DNA of 64,000 bases, taken from Oscheius sp. JU75. Lineage: Eukaryota > Nematoda > Chromadorea > Rhabditida > Rhabditidae. Below the pieces are notes generated by a model, which searched no databases, was not told where the DNA came from, and saw nothing but the letters and a program-made list of their open reading frames with translations. The position numbers and the translations under genes are program-made. Positions 1 through 11,520 of the stretch are shown here, piece by piece. Positions within the stretch are counted from its first letter, which is position 1. The number at the start of each line of letters is the position of its first letter. The DNA is taken from positions 5,332,001-5,396,000 of the forward strand of contig JASJZC010000005.1 in NCBI GenBank assembly GCA_037178855.1. The letters run 5' to 3'.

Positions 1-2184
1 GATATCGCGATATGGTGACTGGGTGAGCAGAAGCTGGATGGAACGACCGAACTGAAGAAATAGAAACTTTGCTGCTGCAGATAGAAGAACGTACGTTGAA
101 CAGAAGCTGTTGGAGTTGGGAAGAATGGAGGACTGAAGGAGAGTTTTGTGTCGGAGCAATGGCTGATCCGATCAAATATACCAACTTGTCCAGGCCACGG
201 ATCTCCGATTCAGCTGGAACAAATTAGTTTTTGAGCAACAAGAAAGGCTTACTTCTTCCCAGAATAGTATTCCATCCGCCACGCTTGCTCTCTCTATCGA
301 ACGGATCCACGTAGATTCGTCCCAGGTATTTTCCAGAGGTTTTGTCCGAAACGGAGAAGATTCTCGCTTCCGGATGAGCTCGTTCCAATCCAGTGTCTGT
401 GATGTCTTTGATCTCGAGTCCGAATATGTGCGAGACGATCTTGATCAAATTGTTGAAGGTGGGCCAGAATGGGAAGTGGCTCATTACATCCAGGGCATCC
501 ACTCTAAAATTGATTGATCGTTTTCTAAAAAAATAAATAAGAAACTGACCCAAAGTGATGATCGGCTTCTTTTCTGCAGATGTAGAACAAGTCATGGGCT
601 TGCAACTCTCCGGAAATGAGTTCATGGCGCCGAGCATACTCGGACCAAGCGTCCATTCTGTCCATCAGAACGGGACGAATTCTCTTGACAAGTCCATCGA
701 GAAACATTCTCACGGTATCGGGAGACTTTGCCATCTTGTTGGCAAGACGATGATCAGCCACGGACGAAAAACCGAGGGCTTTAGCCAGACCGTCGCTGGA
801 AGAAGCTTTTGAGTGATGAACAAATAAAGATTACTTGTTGTGTCTCAACTCCTCGATGTTAATTGAATTGTTGTAGAAATCGTGCTCGAAAGACGCCTTA
901 CTCGTCCATTTGTCCCATGCTTCTGCTCGAAGAGAACGATCGCCACAGTACTGCATGAAGGGGAAAATTGTGTTAGGGGTCATTCTTCCTCTCCAGGGAC
1001 CCGATTCCCATTTCTCTCTAAACAATGTTTTGAACAGAAGGCAATCAGACTCACGGTTCCAGAGCCAGTTTTTGAAGAATATGGGGTGGGGCATCCTTCA
1101 AAGCGCTTTTATCATGGACCGTGAAAGTATGTTGATCGTTTGTCGCCATTGCGTTCGAGCTGAAATCAACATTTATTGCACAAATGTAATTAGCTTACAT
1201 GTATTTGCTTCGATACTCGTCGATAAACTTGCCCCATGAGCCGAGAAGTTTTCTTGTTTTCTCGTCAGTTCGGTCCATTCCACTTGCTTTCACCTGGAAT
1301 ATTGAACATCAATTAAAGGGATTCGATAAGAGCAAACTTCAAGGATATACCACTCCAACAGACGCAGTTGCCATTCGTCTAGACCTTCTTTCTTTGTGTA
1401 TAAATCCTGTAAGCACCGGATTTATTGAAATACAGTTGGAGAACTTACCGAAATGGCTTCCTGGAAGTCTCTGTTCATTAATTTCTCCATAAAATCTCTT
1501 GCGGCCATTATTTTCACCTAAATATTATACATTTTTTGCGATCGAGTAGAAAAGCTACATGATGGAGATCAGCATCAAAAAGATTCCTATTGCCATCCGG
1601 CCAATCTGTGAGCATTTTTAAAAGTAGTGTGTGGAATGCATAGTTGACATCGTATTCTTCGGTCAAAAGTGGCTGTACGACCTTTTCGAAAGTCCGTTCT
1701 TCGGCCGGAACTGAAATTGGAAAAAGTAATGAGTACAAGCAGATATTACGTTTCGCAATGTACTCCATATGTTCCAAACAAGTCGCTCCGTATTCCATAA
1801 GCATGCGCACAGTTCCTTCGTACATTTCTTTTGGAGATGCTGTCGCCAGCTTCGGCCAATCTTCGCCCTTAGCAATGTTGTACATGAAAGTGTTGTTCTC
1901 GACAGTTTCGTCGGGAATCACGGGAAATCTGAAAGAAAGATGCTTTTCTAATCGAGAAGTAGCTTACACGACATAGTATCCAACAATTCTAGAAGGAGTT
2001 TCGTTGCCCATCTTGAACAGAATACCTCGCTTTTGGCACGTAGACGTTGAACATCTTGGTGTCAGAAATTCAGTTTTCTAAAGTTCCTTGCGCATCCTTC
2101 TTCAAAAACACAATTTACCTTGCTCCAACTTCGAGAATTCCGTATTTGGCTCGCTTTGGCGCCGAGAAGGGCACGTCGGAGCAT
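1..2184 (-). CDS. MIPEP: Mitochondrial intermediate peptidase homologue (M3 family), probable pseudoenzyme, C-terminus outside window
   Basis: Spliced minus-strand gene read from 2184 down to the window edge. The first exon (2184-2119) encodes an Arg/Ser-rich, acid-free start (MLRRALLGAKASQIRNSRS...) typical of a mitochondrial presequence. Exon 2 runs 2077-1968 in phase. Later exons show the M3 peptidase core, including the LGRIYVDPFDRESKRGG block (near 250-330) that precedes the zinc site. MIP normally trims an octapeptide from some imported matrix proteins. The exon pair 180-95 and 51-1 aligns with the HEXXH region, but the residues read F-N-F-G-R instead of H-E-x-x-H, so both zinc histidines and the catalytic glutamate are missing while the surrounding helix (LLFN/FGRSIQLLL) is kept and the frame is intact. 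This suggests a non-catalytic homologue. The second zinc region and the stop lie outside the window. Family assignment is firm; loss of activity is inference from the motif. Confidence 0.82.
52..94 (-). other. 43-bp intron splitting the degenerate zinc motif
   Basis: GTACGT donor at 94 and TTTCTTCAG acceptor at 52 on the minus strand. The intron falls in phase 0 between the residues aligning with His-Glu (here Phe-Asn) and the Phe-Gly-Arg that replaces x-x-His. Both splice sites are canonical, so the altered motif is not an artefact of a missed join. Confidence 0.75.
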
Positions 2185-2685
2185 TTTCACCAGTATGCTC
2201 TAAAAAACTAAGACGTGGTACATAAACTGAAGGAAAAGAGAAGAAACAAAGCACTCAGCTTGTTTCGCAGTGTGCAAGAAATGTATCACTTGCCGCTTTG
2301 AATGTGAGGACAAAAAACCGTGCGGCAAACCGTTTCGTCTACCTCTTTCTTTCCAAAATTCACTTGCCAATACTCGTAAAATCACTCATCAGAGACACGG
2401 TTGGGCATCTCGATTCGGTTAGAAAATGGTCTCTTTGCTCATTAATGCAGTGCCATCGTAGTAAGTATGCTACAGCAAAGCCATATCAGAATGCTCGAGA
2501 CTGGAAGCAGGGAAAAGAAGAAGAAGAAGAAAAATGAGAACAAGAGTGTTTAAATTGCTCGCGGTTCTTTTGCTTGCACGGCAGTTCAAACTTCACTATT
2601 TCCCAGTTTTTTCATCAAACTTGTTCCGACTTCGTCCATCTTTCTTTCCTTTTCACAGAATATATAGAGGCTTACAGGTAGAACA
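2185..2685. promoter_or_regulatory. Divergent intergenic region
   Basis: About 500 bp between the divergent starts of the MIP homologue and the tandem-domain gene; presumably holds both promoters. It contains a short GAAGAA-type purine run near 2515-2535. TTTTCACAG and CTTACAG just upstream of 2686 look like splice acceptors for a 5' UTR intron or a spliced leader. No other structure recognised. Confidence 0.4.
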
Positions 2686-4137
2686 ATGAATTCGAATGAT
2701 GAGCATGACGATAATGAGGTCGTCTACGACGTAACCAACATCGGTAAGTGCTTTGTTTCCTGCTAAAACTTGTTTTCAGAAGAGCTGGATCACTTCGACA
2801 TTGGAGAAGATGCCCCAGTTCTGGACATTCCTGCCGATCAGATAAACGTTTTGGACTACATAGAAAATAGCGAATCCACTGAAAGGAGTCGATCAAGACG
2901 AGCTTCCAGCAGGTACGAATCTTTGTTTTAACGGGATATTTTCTCCAGAGTAGTACACGTGCTAAATCGGATGCAACCGTCAACTTCTGCCAAACCCAAA
3001 TCGTTTGTGAGAACCAAGTCGTTCGCGGAGCATAGCGACGGAACAGAAAAAGAAGATGATTCCGAGGGTTGGCTCGCCTTGCCCAAAAGTTTTTGACCTA
3101 TTTCTAGTGATAATGGAACCAGCCTCTTCCGTTTCAAGAATATTCGTCACAGCTCCTCAAGATGGCCTTCACATGGATCTTTATCTGCTTACAAAAGCTG
3201 CTGAACCATTCAACTCGGTAGCCGAGATTATTATCACTCAAGGAGCCAACGTACTTTTTGAAACGGCTTCCAATTCACTGTTTTCCAGGTTGATCCATCT
3301 CAAATATGTCGTAATGTGCCACAGGAATTCACGAGCACTGGCACTTTCGTCGTCGACATGTCCAATATTTCCAATAGATCCGAAATTTCCCTGGATGGTC
3401 TGGGTTCTTGGGGCAGTCCTCAAGGATCGTCAAAGTAACCACTTCCGTTCAATAGGTTCAATTTATAGTTCAGATTTTTCAAAGTTCGACAGAGCGGACA
3501 AATAATGCAGTGTGCAGCGAGCGATAGTTATGCTTGGAAGGTGCTCTGTAACAGATACACTCATCCAGGGACTGAGCCACGAGGAATGTTCTACAAAAAA
3601 ATTTATACAGGTTTGTTTCATTTCATATTCCTGTATCCGTGTTTCCAGGTATAACAAATGAAGGTGTGCCTTCACAAATAGCTGTAATAGTTTACGCATG
3701 GTCTGGAGAGCCTCATGCCATTTCCGTCAATGCTGCTACAATTCCGCATGTTGCTGGGATCAAGGAACGACCCTTTGGAAATAAATCTTGGGAGGTAAGC
3801 AGCTTTGAGAGCTTTCGTAATGTATCGCCATAAAAATTGGCGTCTCCTTGCAATGTCTCCCAAAAAATCCTAGTCTACTTTCTCAGTTTTTGAATACTGG
3901 AAGAAATCATATCCGTATAATAGATTGTTTCTCAATGTATTTCCTCTTTTCAGGGCCGACTGGAGAATATTTTTCACGACGAATGCTTGTCTTATCGAGA
4001 GCTGCCTGTTTTTTCGCGAACTTGTGTTGACTTCGAGACGGCCTGTCGGATATTGCTTTCGCACGATAATATTCAAGAAGAGCGGTATATTTTCGCAATT
4101 ATTTCACAAGTTCAGAAAACGAACGATTACCCCGTGA
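2686..4137 (+). CDS. Unknown nematode-type protein, first copy of a tandem-duplicated domain
   Basis: Exons join in phase from an acidic N-terminus (MNSNDEHDDNEVVYDV...) through a Ser/Arg-rich segment into a globular domain at about 3105-3790 and an exon at 3955-4085. The domain has a block GTFVVDMSNIS...LDGLGSWGSPQGSSK followed by a block with RYTHPGTEPRGMFYKKIYT and PSQIAVIVYAWSGE. The same two blocks recur in the next feature, so this is one of two paralogous copies. I do not recognise a named family. The 3' end is uncertain: splicing near 4085 gives a stop at 4137, while reading through gives a hydrophobic tail ending at 4343. It is also possible that 2686-6190 is one gene with two domain copies, since the second copy has no clear start codon of its own. 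No signal peptide seen. Confidence 0.55.
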
Positions 4138-4618
4138 CTCACCCCTATTACACCAGTCACGTGCTTTCTGAAAACGGTTCCACGTGTACCACATCTGTTA
4201 AAAAAGAACTTTCACATTACCTAGTATATTTTTATGCCATTTCTATCATTATCCTCCTCTTAACTGTGCCTTTTAAAAATTCCTGGAGAAAAATTCCTTA
4301 TGAGACAATCTACACTCTCCTCCAAAAGTCCTTTGTTTTATAGTTAGTAGCATATTTAGTGCAGGCAACCGCTGGAATGTTCGCTTCTTGTAAGCAATTC
4401 CATTAAAAGAGAAAAGTTATAAGTGTCTATGTATGCAATGACGAAGGGCCAGTCGGCAGCAGGCGCTCATTTTGCGGTCCGCCCGGCAAATCGATTGTCC
4501 CGCACTGGGGCTCTTTCATGTCGTCCCTTTATCTTATCTCTAACCTAGAAAATAAATTATTCCCTTACAAACTTGGTTTGTTTTGGATGCTATCCACACT
4601 TTGGCTCCCTCAAGTAAT

Positions 4619-6190
4619 TCTTTCAGAATATGCTTCCGGATTCCGACTGACTTTCGCGAGTGTGGAACCTTCGTTCTCGATATATCTCGCTGTGGGGGCG
4701 AACGATCTCTCTGTCGCGATGGCCGTGATTGGAACAAACCGTCTGGAAGCAGTCGTTTCTTTCGAACTGACGAGCATGGGAACACTGTACGCGCCGATAT
4801 AAACAACACCCACCCAGGAGAACACTTCGATATACAAGTACGTCTCCTATTTCTGTCTGTGTCTTGTTTTTTTTTTTTGCTTAAAAATACTAAAACCTTC
4901 CTCCAAAGATTCCTCTAATATTTTTCCTAGTGCATGATCAATATGTCCGATCAAGTTCACTTTCCCAAAAAAATACACACAAATGAGTGTTTTGTTTCGA
5001 CTTCCATCCCAGAGGATTTGCCCTGAATATCCGTTCCTTCCGCCCTTTTTGTTTTCACGCGGCTCACTTGTCATTGTGTCACTCCTTTAATCCACTCTCA
5101 CCAACCTAGCAACCGAATCAACAAACATCCGAATCGGCTTGTTTTGTCTCCCCCAATTAAATTTGTCTGTTTTTCCGTCCGGCACACAAGCAAATTGATC
5201 CATCGCAGCCCACCCGGAATGTTTGTCTGTGGTCTCGTGCACATGTACTCCACTAGACTTTTTACTTTGTTTCTTCTCGAATCAATACTCGAGTCTGCTA
5301 ATTTAAAGATGGATAACTCTTGTTTACGTTTCCACAGTGTTTGTCTCGGCGTGTTTTTCATCTGCCGAATTCATCGAGCAAAGACTCGGGCCAAAAGGAC
5401 GAGTGTTTTGATTTTCAGCTCGCACTTTTTAGTCATCACGTGACTTGTTTTCATAAGATTGCCTTGTAATAACCGTTAGCTTTGTCTATTCTGACTTATC
5501 AATGCACTAACCTACCCAGGAGTGCAATTGCAACAAAACATGGTTTCCAGGTTCTGCTGAAGCGGTATGAGACGATCAATCCCATCGGTCTTATTCGAAA
5601 AATCTACATCGCGAAAAACAAGAGTCGTACACTGGCATCTCCTCTGGCAGTCATCACCTACATGTACAAAGCACCCGGCGTCTCAAAAGTGGGTTCCTTG
5701 TCTGTCTTAAAGTATTAAAAAGTCCTTTTAGACATCAATCAGTGCTGGTCGTCCCGTCCAACTTGCTCCATTGACGAAAAAAAGGCCATATCCGGTGGAT
5801 GCGAGGGAGACGGGATCACCGATTCAAGTGACGGAGGAAGCAGACGAATGTTCGTTTTTATGCCTGATTGGATAAGCCTTTTTTATTTAGACGACATGTA
5901 TGAGCTGAAGAGGAAGATGCTCGAGCTTCAAACAATCAATATAGACCGATTCAGCAGTTTTCTCGATCGGGCAGAAAATATAATGGAGCGACTCGAGCAG
6001 GTTTGTACTTTTTTTGAATCGAATAATTCATTTGGCACCGTAACATGTTCAAAAACACTCTATTTCAGTCAGGTAGTCAATATGTCGTGCCATTAACCCG
6101 TCAACTGGTCCACGCTTGGAGGAATGGCGATCCACAAGTGCAACAACAACAAGACGACTCTCCCTTTATTGGCCAATTTGTCAATTCTTA
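4619..6190 (+). CDS. Unknown nematode-type protein, second copy of the duplicated domain
   Basis: The exon starting after a TTCTTTCAG acceptor at 4618 encodes GTFVLDISRCGG...GRDWNKPSGSSR, matching the first copy's GTFVVDMSNIS...LGSWGSPQGSSK. The next coding exon (about 5521-5690) encodes GFQVLLKRYE...LIRKIYIAKNKS...PLAVITYMYK, matching the first copy's second block in order and spacing. The C-terminal exons (about 5731-5990 and 6069-6190) add a basic Pro-rich linker, a predicted helix (YELKRKMLELQTINIDRFSS...) and a Gln-rich end at the stop codon at 6188-6190. A 680-bp stretch between 4835 and 5520 is probably intronic. Only 132 bp separate the stop from the ubc-1 start, which is operon-like spacing. 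Function unknown; it may be the second half of the preceding gene. Confidence 0.55.
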
Positions 6191-6322
6191 ATTTGTTGCA
6201 AAAAAAGGGTTTTTCTTTTATTTACATCTAGGAACACCGGTCGTTTATCGATTCACATACCCTCATTGAGTTGTATTCTGTTCGCTCAAATCCGGTTTAG
6301 GTACGAGCAAAAAAGTTAGGCG

Positions 6323-7110
6323 ATGACTACTCCCAGTCGACGACGTTTGATGAGAGATTTCAAAAAACTTCAGGTACTGATGATTATTTTTACCGATCTG
6401 CTCAACCAAAAATAACGTTTTTGTTTTAACAAATGAACCAAATTGCAGGAAGATCCACCAGCAGGAGTCTCCGGAGCACCGACCGAAGACAATATTCTGG
6501 CCTGGGAAGCCATCATTTTCGGACCTCAAGATACTCCTTTTGAAGATGGAACATTTAAGGTGACTTTCTGTCTATTCCGAAACGAATTTTTTTTTACTTC
6601 AGCTTTCGCTCGAATTTACGGAAGAATACCCGAACAAGCCTCCGACGGTTAAATTCATATCAAAAATGTTCCATCCTAATGTCTACGCGGACGGATCCAT
6701 CTGCTTGGACATTTTGCAGGTATCCCCTCATTTTTTTCTTCGTTTACAATGTCATTTTTAGAACCGTTGGTCCCCGACATACGACGTGGCAGCAATATTA
6801 ACATCAATTCAATCGTTGCTGGACGAGCCGAATCCGAACTCGCCTGCTAACTCGCACGCGGCTCAACTTTATCAGGAAAATCGGAGGGAATATGAGAAGC
6901 GAGTTCAGCAAATCGTCGAACAGGTGTGTTTTCTTCTCTTTTTTCTTCCGAGAAACAGCTGCTGGTCACAAGATAGAAAAGTAGTTTTAAAGAGATTTCT
7001 TTCAGTCGTGGCTAAACTTTGGCGAAAACGAAGGGGAAGTCGAGCCGAAAGACCAGCCGGACGAGCCTCAAACAAACGAGGAAATGCCCTCTGCCAGCGG
7101 TAGCAGTTAA
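6323..7110 (+). CDS. ubc-1: E2 ubiquitin-conjugating enzyme, RAD6/UBE2A type
   Basis: Five exons join in phase. The protein begins [17 protein letters not shown] and carries the RAD6 signatures [25 protein letters not shown] and [14 protein letters not shown], then [17 protein letters not shown] with the catalytic cysteine in SICLD, then [23 protein letters not shown]6-type E2s charge ubiquitin and, with RAD18 or BRE1-type E3s, modify PCNA and histone H2B. After the approximately 150-residue UBC fold there is an acidic Glu/Pro/Ser tail ([18 protein letters not shown]...), as in C. elegans UBC-1 and yeast Rad6 but not in human UBE2A. No key residue is missing. The gene follows the tandem-domain locus at operon-like distance on the same strand. 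Assignment is very secure. Confidence 0.95.
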
Positions 7111-7426
7111 ACGAAGATTATTCGTCAGCCACTTGTACATCTGTTCCCGGTGATCTGGGCATTCTGTAAAAACTCCCCGATTTGCTGTATACCCCTTTTA
7201 TCCGCATTTGTAGAAAAGCCAAAAACGCTGTAAATATCTTCAGCGCCTATGTGCTATCTCCTCTCGTTCCCAAGTCCTCTCGTCTGTCCACCAGTGATCG
7301 CAAAATGTCGTTGTTTGAATCCATTGATATGAATAGTTACTGTATTTTCCTTTTCTCGCAGAGCAGTTTGACAGACAAGTGCTATCTCCTATCACGCTTT
7401 GAAATGAAAAATGTTTTCTTGACAGA

Positions 7427-8686
7427 ATGGTAAACTTCCGCAAAAATCTGATCCAAAAATGTCTTCCGACAGACGGCACAGTAGCTGATACCGAATCACT
7501 GAGCGAGGTAAACATTTTGATGTCAGGAACTACGAAACATGCCGGCTGTAATAGATTCTTCATAACAGCCCTGAGGCAGACAACTCGAGACTAGTGGCCT
7601 ATGCTTGGCAGCATGTGATTCCGGCTGGAGAACGATTGACAGTTTACAAAAAGCTGCTGGGAATCACTGGCGCGTATCCGGAGACAAAGGAGATCATTGC
7701 CAAGCACAGAAAGGATGAGGTAAGGGAATTTTTAAGCAATTAAAATAACGAATTGCTTTACAGGCGATCGTTCTGCTAAACGGACTTGTTGGTCTCCGTC
7801 AATTCAGTGGAACATCGGTAGACAGCGAGTATAAACCCACAACGACTGACATTATGAAGGTTTTCCCAGGGCTCTCGAATCAACAAAACCCCTTCCCAGA
7901 TGGTTCTGATATCCCTGAATCTCTACAACAGAAACGTCAACTACGAGTCTCCTCAAAACCTCTCGAAAATCAGCATGCATGCTAGTTTTCACGAAGTAGA
8001 AGAACGAGAACGGGCACTGGCTGCCGTTGCTGTAGGTTAATTTTCAGATAAAAAAGATGTTTGTGCAGATTGTGAAGCAAGTGACACATCTCTGTCCCGA
8101 AAATTGGATTGACATTTTTCACATCTCGCAGGGGATATTTCGAATAATTGATCAGACTTTTGTACGAGACGGAGTCGTGGATCAGTATGCCACCGAGGTG
8201 AGCGAGAGAAAACTTTGGAAGAAAACAGTCCCAGATTCGACTGACTCTCATAAACAACCACGGACTGAAGTCTTTGAAGATAGATCCGTCGGACATGCGC
8301 GTCTACATCAGATCTTGTATGGCGGAGATTGTCACCTGTCAGAGGACAATGTTTTTGTGAGTCGATAACAAGCAAAACTCGAATCTTCTTTAGGATTTTT
8401 GACAAAATCGTAACTGCACAGTCGATTGGTGCCCTTTTGCGGTCATTTGCCGTTGCCCTACTACTCAGTTTCGAAGGGAAAGAGACTGACTCTGCAGCGC
8501 AACAAAGATGTGCTACTCAAGCGATCGAAGAGGCTTGGAGAGCGATGCGAAGTGGAGGAGTCAGCAGCAACAGACCTTCCTGGCCAAGGGAACTGCCTCG
8601 ACCGGTCATCAACAGGCACTCGTACTCTTTGGGAGAGGTGCGATAGTGTTTCTTTTGGTATTAAAAAGACTATCCAATACGATTAG
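7427..8686 (+). CDS. Unknown conserved-looking alpha-helical protein
   Basis: An ATG at 7427 lies one base after a TTCTTGACAG acceptor. Exons join with consistent phase: MVNFRKNLIQKCLPTDG..., then PEADNSRLVAYAWQHVIPAGERLTVYKKLLG..., AIVLLNGLVGLRQFSGTSV..., MVLISLNLYNRNVNYESP... and IKKMFVQIVKQVTHLCPENW.... The product looks soluble, helical and HEAT/ARM-like in texture, with no signal peptide or membrane segment. I do not recognise a family. The last exons are uncertain: three frames are open between 8430 and 8690, and the end could be at 8686, 8780 or about 8814. It lies 317 bp downstream of ubc-1 on the same strand and could be a third operon member. Confidence 0.6.
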
Positions 8687-8904
8687 CTGTCCTTTTCTAA
8701 TCTGTCGTCAGAGAGAGAAGCGTTTTTCTGAACGATTGGTCTCTTTCCTCGTCAGCAATGGTCAGAGCTGGGAGCAATAGGACAAAACTTCAGCTCGGGT
8801 CAAATTGAATGAGCCAGGCTGGTTCATTGTGTCTCTGCGCTGCGGTTTTGGTAAGCTCGTTCTGCGCTGCGGCCTCAGAAGCTCCAATCTGCACTTCCTC
8901 GCGG

Positions 8905-9055
8905 TTTTTGCCTTGGAAATCTCGGGAAAAGTGCGGCGTAGCGCAGATTGGGAATTTTCAAAACTACAGCGCAGCTCAGCAGGGTCTATTCGGCACACCA
9001 ACTGAGAGCCTGCTCTCGCTAGGGGGAATCTCTTTTTGCCTTGGAAATCTCGGGA
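8905..9055 (+). repeat. 23-bp direct repeat pair
   Basis: TTTTTGCCTTGGAAATCTCG followed by GGA occurs at 8905-8927 and again, unchanged, at 9033-9055, 128 bp apart, between the unknown gene and the 3' end of NDC80. A shorter repeat, TCTGCGCTGCGG, occurs twice near 8836 and 8862. The stretch has no convincing coding exon of its own. The perfect match over 23 bp suggests a recent local duplication. Confidence 0.7.
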
Positions 9056-9216
9056 TATCAATGAACAACCGCAATATTTTCTATCTACTTGCAACGGAAG
9101 AGAAAGGAGAGATCCGATCGAAGATGAAAAGCTTCTGCAATATTTTGCAGCTTGCTACAAACTTTATTTGTGCATGAAAAGAAACATATATAAGATACAA
9201 GTAAAATAGTTCATCA

Positions 9217-11520
9217 CTAGATGTTTTGCCATTCGGCCAGTCGCGAGAGAACGGCCCGTTCCAGGATTTGTCGTTCTTTCTGGAAAAAAGGCATGAAAAG
9301 TAGAAGAAGCAAAGGCTTACTCGGGCCTGTTTCAGACAATCATAGGCAGCAAGAGAGGGGTCATTCAGTTTGTTCTCGTAGTTCTCCTTTCGCTGTTCAG
9401 CATTGGCAAGAGTTTCCTCAAGGTCGTCACGAGCTTTCTTCAGCTCCTAGAAAACGACTTTACTGGAAAAACTGGAAGCAACTCACTTCTTGAAGAGCGC
9501 CGAATCCTTTCAATCTCTTCTGGAGAATCTCCTTGTCATTTTCTAGTTTCTCTGAACAAAACGATGCAAATGTTTCAAGACAAACAGCTTGCCAATTTGA
9601 ATCTGCTCCTTCTTTCGATCCGACTTGGTCTCTTCGGAATACTGTTGCACGAGGAGTACTTTCTTTTGCAACTTCGACTCAAGCTCGGCCAGTCTCTCAC
9701 TCTCAACCTGTGCTCGATTTCTGAACGAGGTACATTGGGAAATCAATAGAAGAAACCAACTCGATGTGATTGATGTCGCTCTGAATCTCATTGATATCTT
9801 TTCCGGTGGTAGAAATCTGATTGCCGATGGCCGTTCGAATACATTCGTACTCGAATCGCAAATCATTCAAGAGGGCATTGTGAAGATCCCTAAAGAGAAT
9901 TTTGAAGAGGGCTAGTGTTTCTCAATCACCTGGGATTCTTGATAGCAGTTTCATCATAGCGCTGGAATGCATAATTGATGACCTGGCCGACATTTTTGAT
10001 CACTGCGACGACTTTCCGGGCTTGAGAGAAGAGCTGCGCAAAGGCTTCGTTAGCGATCGGCCTGTTTTTCCACTGCTCTTTCGACAATTCCTCCAAGCTT
10101 GACTGGCAAGATCGGGCGCTTCGTTTAAGCTGAAAGATTATTTTTTCACAGAAAAGGTCATCAATTGACCTCGAAGTATTCTGACATGATCTGCTTGGCT
10201 TCCGATCCCTTAATATTTTTCGTCTTCTCCTGCTCCAAGACCTCCAGCTTCTTCCGAGCGACCTGTTCCTTCATGGAATCGACTTCAACTTTAAGAGATT
10301 TCGTTTCAGCTTCAGTCCCTTCTCTTTGAGCGATTACATCTTGGACGACTATTTCCAGATCTTGATTGTACGTTATTGTCTTCTTGATATCGTCCTCGGT
10401 CCTACGAATATCGTCGCGAAGCTTGTCCTCATTCCCGTTCTATATTATCGAATACTGAAGTTTATAATTAATCCAACCTGCTCTCTCATTTCGGCAATCT
10501 CTTGATTGACCTGTTCCAAATAATCTTCAGTAGTTCTGATTTGTCCATTGATGTTCTCGTTATTCTCAAAGTAATCCTTGACAGATTTGGTTGCTTCTGA
10601 ATTGACCATTTTAGGAAAACTGAAACAACACGTACTTTCAATGAAATCATTGTACTCCAGAACGTTTCTGTTCTTGCAATACTCGTGATATTTGGAGGCG
10701 GACCAAGAGAGACGATACTGAAAATGACGTTTGAAAGCTTTCTTAAGTCAGCATACGGCTTTGATTTGTCCGTTGTCGTCGTCTCCTGTCAGGAGAACTT
10801 GGGATCCTACGCATATTTTTTCCGGTTTCTGAACATTTTCTGTGAAGATAATATGTACAAGCCTACCTGAACAACATCGATGAGCCAGTTCAAAGCATGA
10901 AGGAGATAGTGCCAAGAATGAGAAGCACCAACAGTTTGCAAGGTCGAAGTCTTGATCTGATAGGGGTATCCTAACTCACTGAAGATGCGAGGAATCTGCA
11001 AAACCGTGTAAAGTAGAATAGGAATCCTGCCGACCTCGTCTTGTAACTTGCGCTCCTTTGGATAGACGTATTCAGGCGAAATGGTTTCGTATATCAGCTC
11101 GAAAATCAGGATAAAATCTTTGGTTTGTGGCTGAGCGATCCTTGCCTCGGAGATTGTTTCCTACACAAAAGGCAGTTGGAGAAATCGAAAAAAAGTCTTA
11201 CGTCGCCATCTAAACGGGCAATGTACGAGTGGATCTTCTTCACAACGCGCATTTGATAGCTCTTGTCGTTAGTGTCCTTGGGAATTTGAGAGGTAGGCCC
11301 TTTGAACATGGAGAGACGTTTATTAGCGCTGGCAGCTCCGATTGAGAATCGCGACGTACTTTGCCTGAATTTGAAGAATTAGAAGGACAAGCATACTCAT
11401 GTACCGAAGGGTGCTAGTAGGAGCATTTAATGTCAGCCTCGGTCTCGTAGGAGTTTTGCTGTTGTTGGTGGGTACAGCAAAGCTGTACCGTCCTCCGATG
11501 GATTGCGGTCTGTTGTTCAT
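9217..11520 (-). CDS. ndc-80: Kinetochore protein NDC80/HEC1
   Basis: Multi-exon minus-strand gene starting MNNRPQSIGGRYSFAVPTNN, with a Ser/Thr/Arg/Pro-rich tail as expected for the Aurora-B-regulated N-terminus. It continues into the calponin-homology domain that binds microtubules: residues with YVYPKERKLQDEVGRI, then IPRIFSELGYPYQIKTSTLQ, then TVGASHSWHYLLHALNWLID. This is the HEC1 pattern PRIFKDLGYPF...TVGAPHTWP...ALVWLID. From about 10600 down to 9250 the product is long Glu/Lys/Gln-rich coiled coil, matching the NDC80 rod that pairs with NUF2. The stop is at 9217-9219. AGATTTCAG lies two bases before the ATG. Length and architecture are normal. It is divergent from the DEP-domain gene at 12273. 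Assignment is secure from the CH domain; individual coiled-coil exon borders were not all checked. Confidence 0.9.

Noticed and set aside
4138-4343. Hydrophobic tail on the first tandem-domain copy
   Set aside because: Depends on reading through a likely intron near 4085; the second copy has nothing comparable, so the membrane segment is doubtful.
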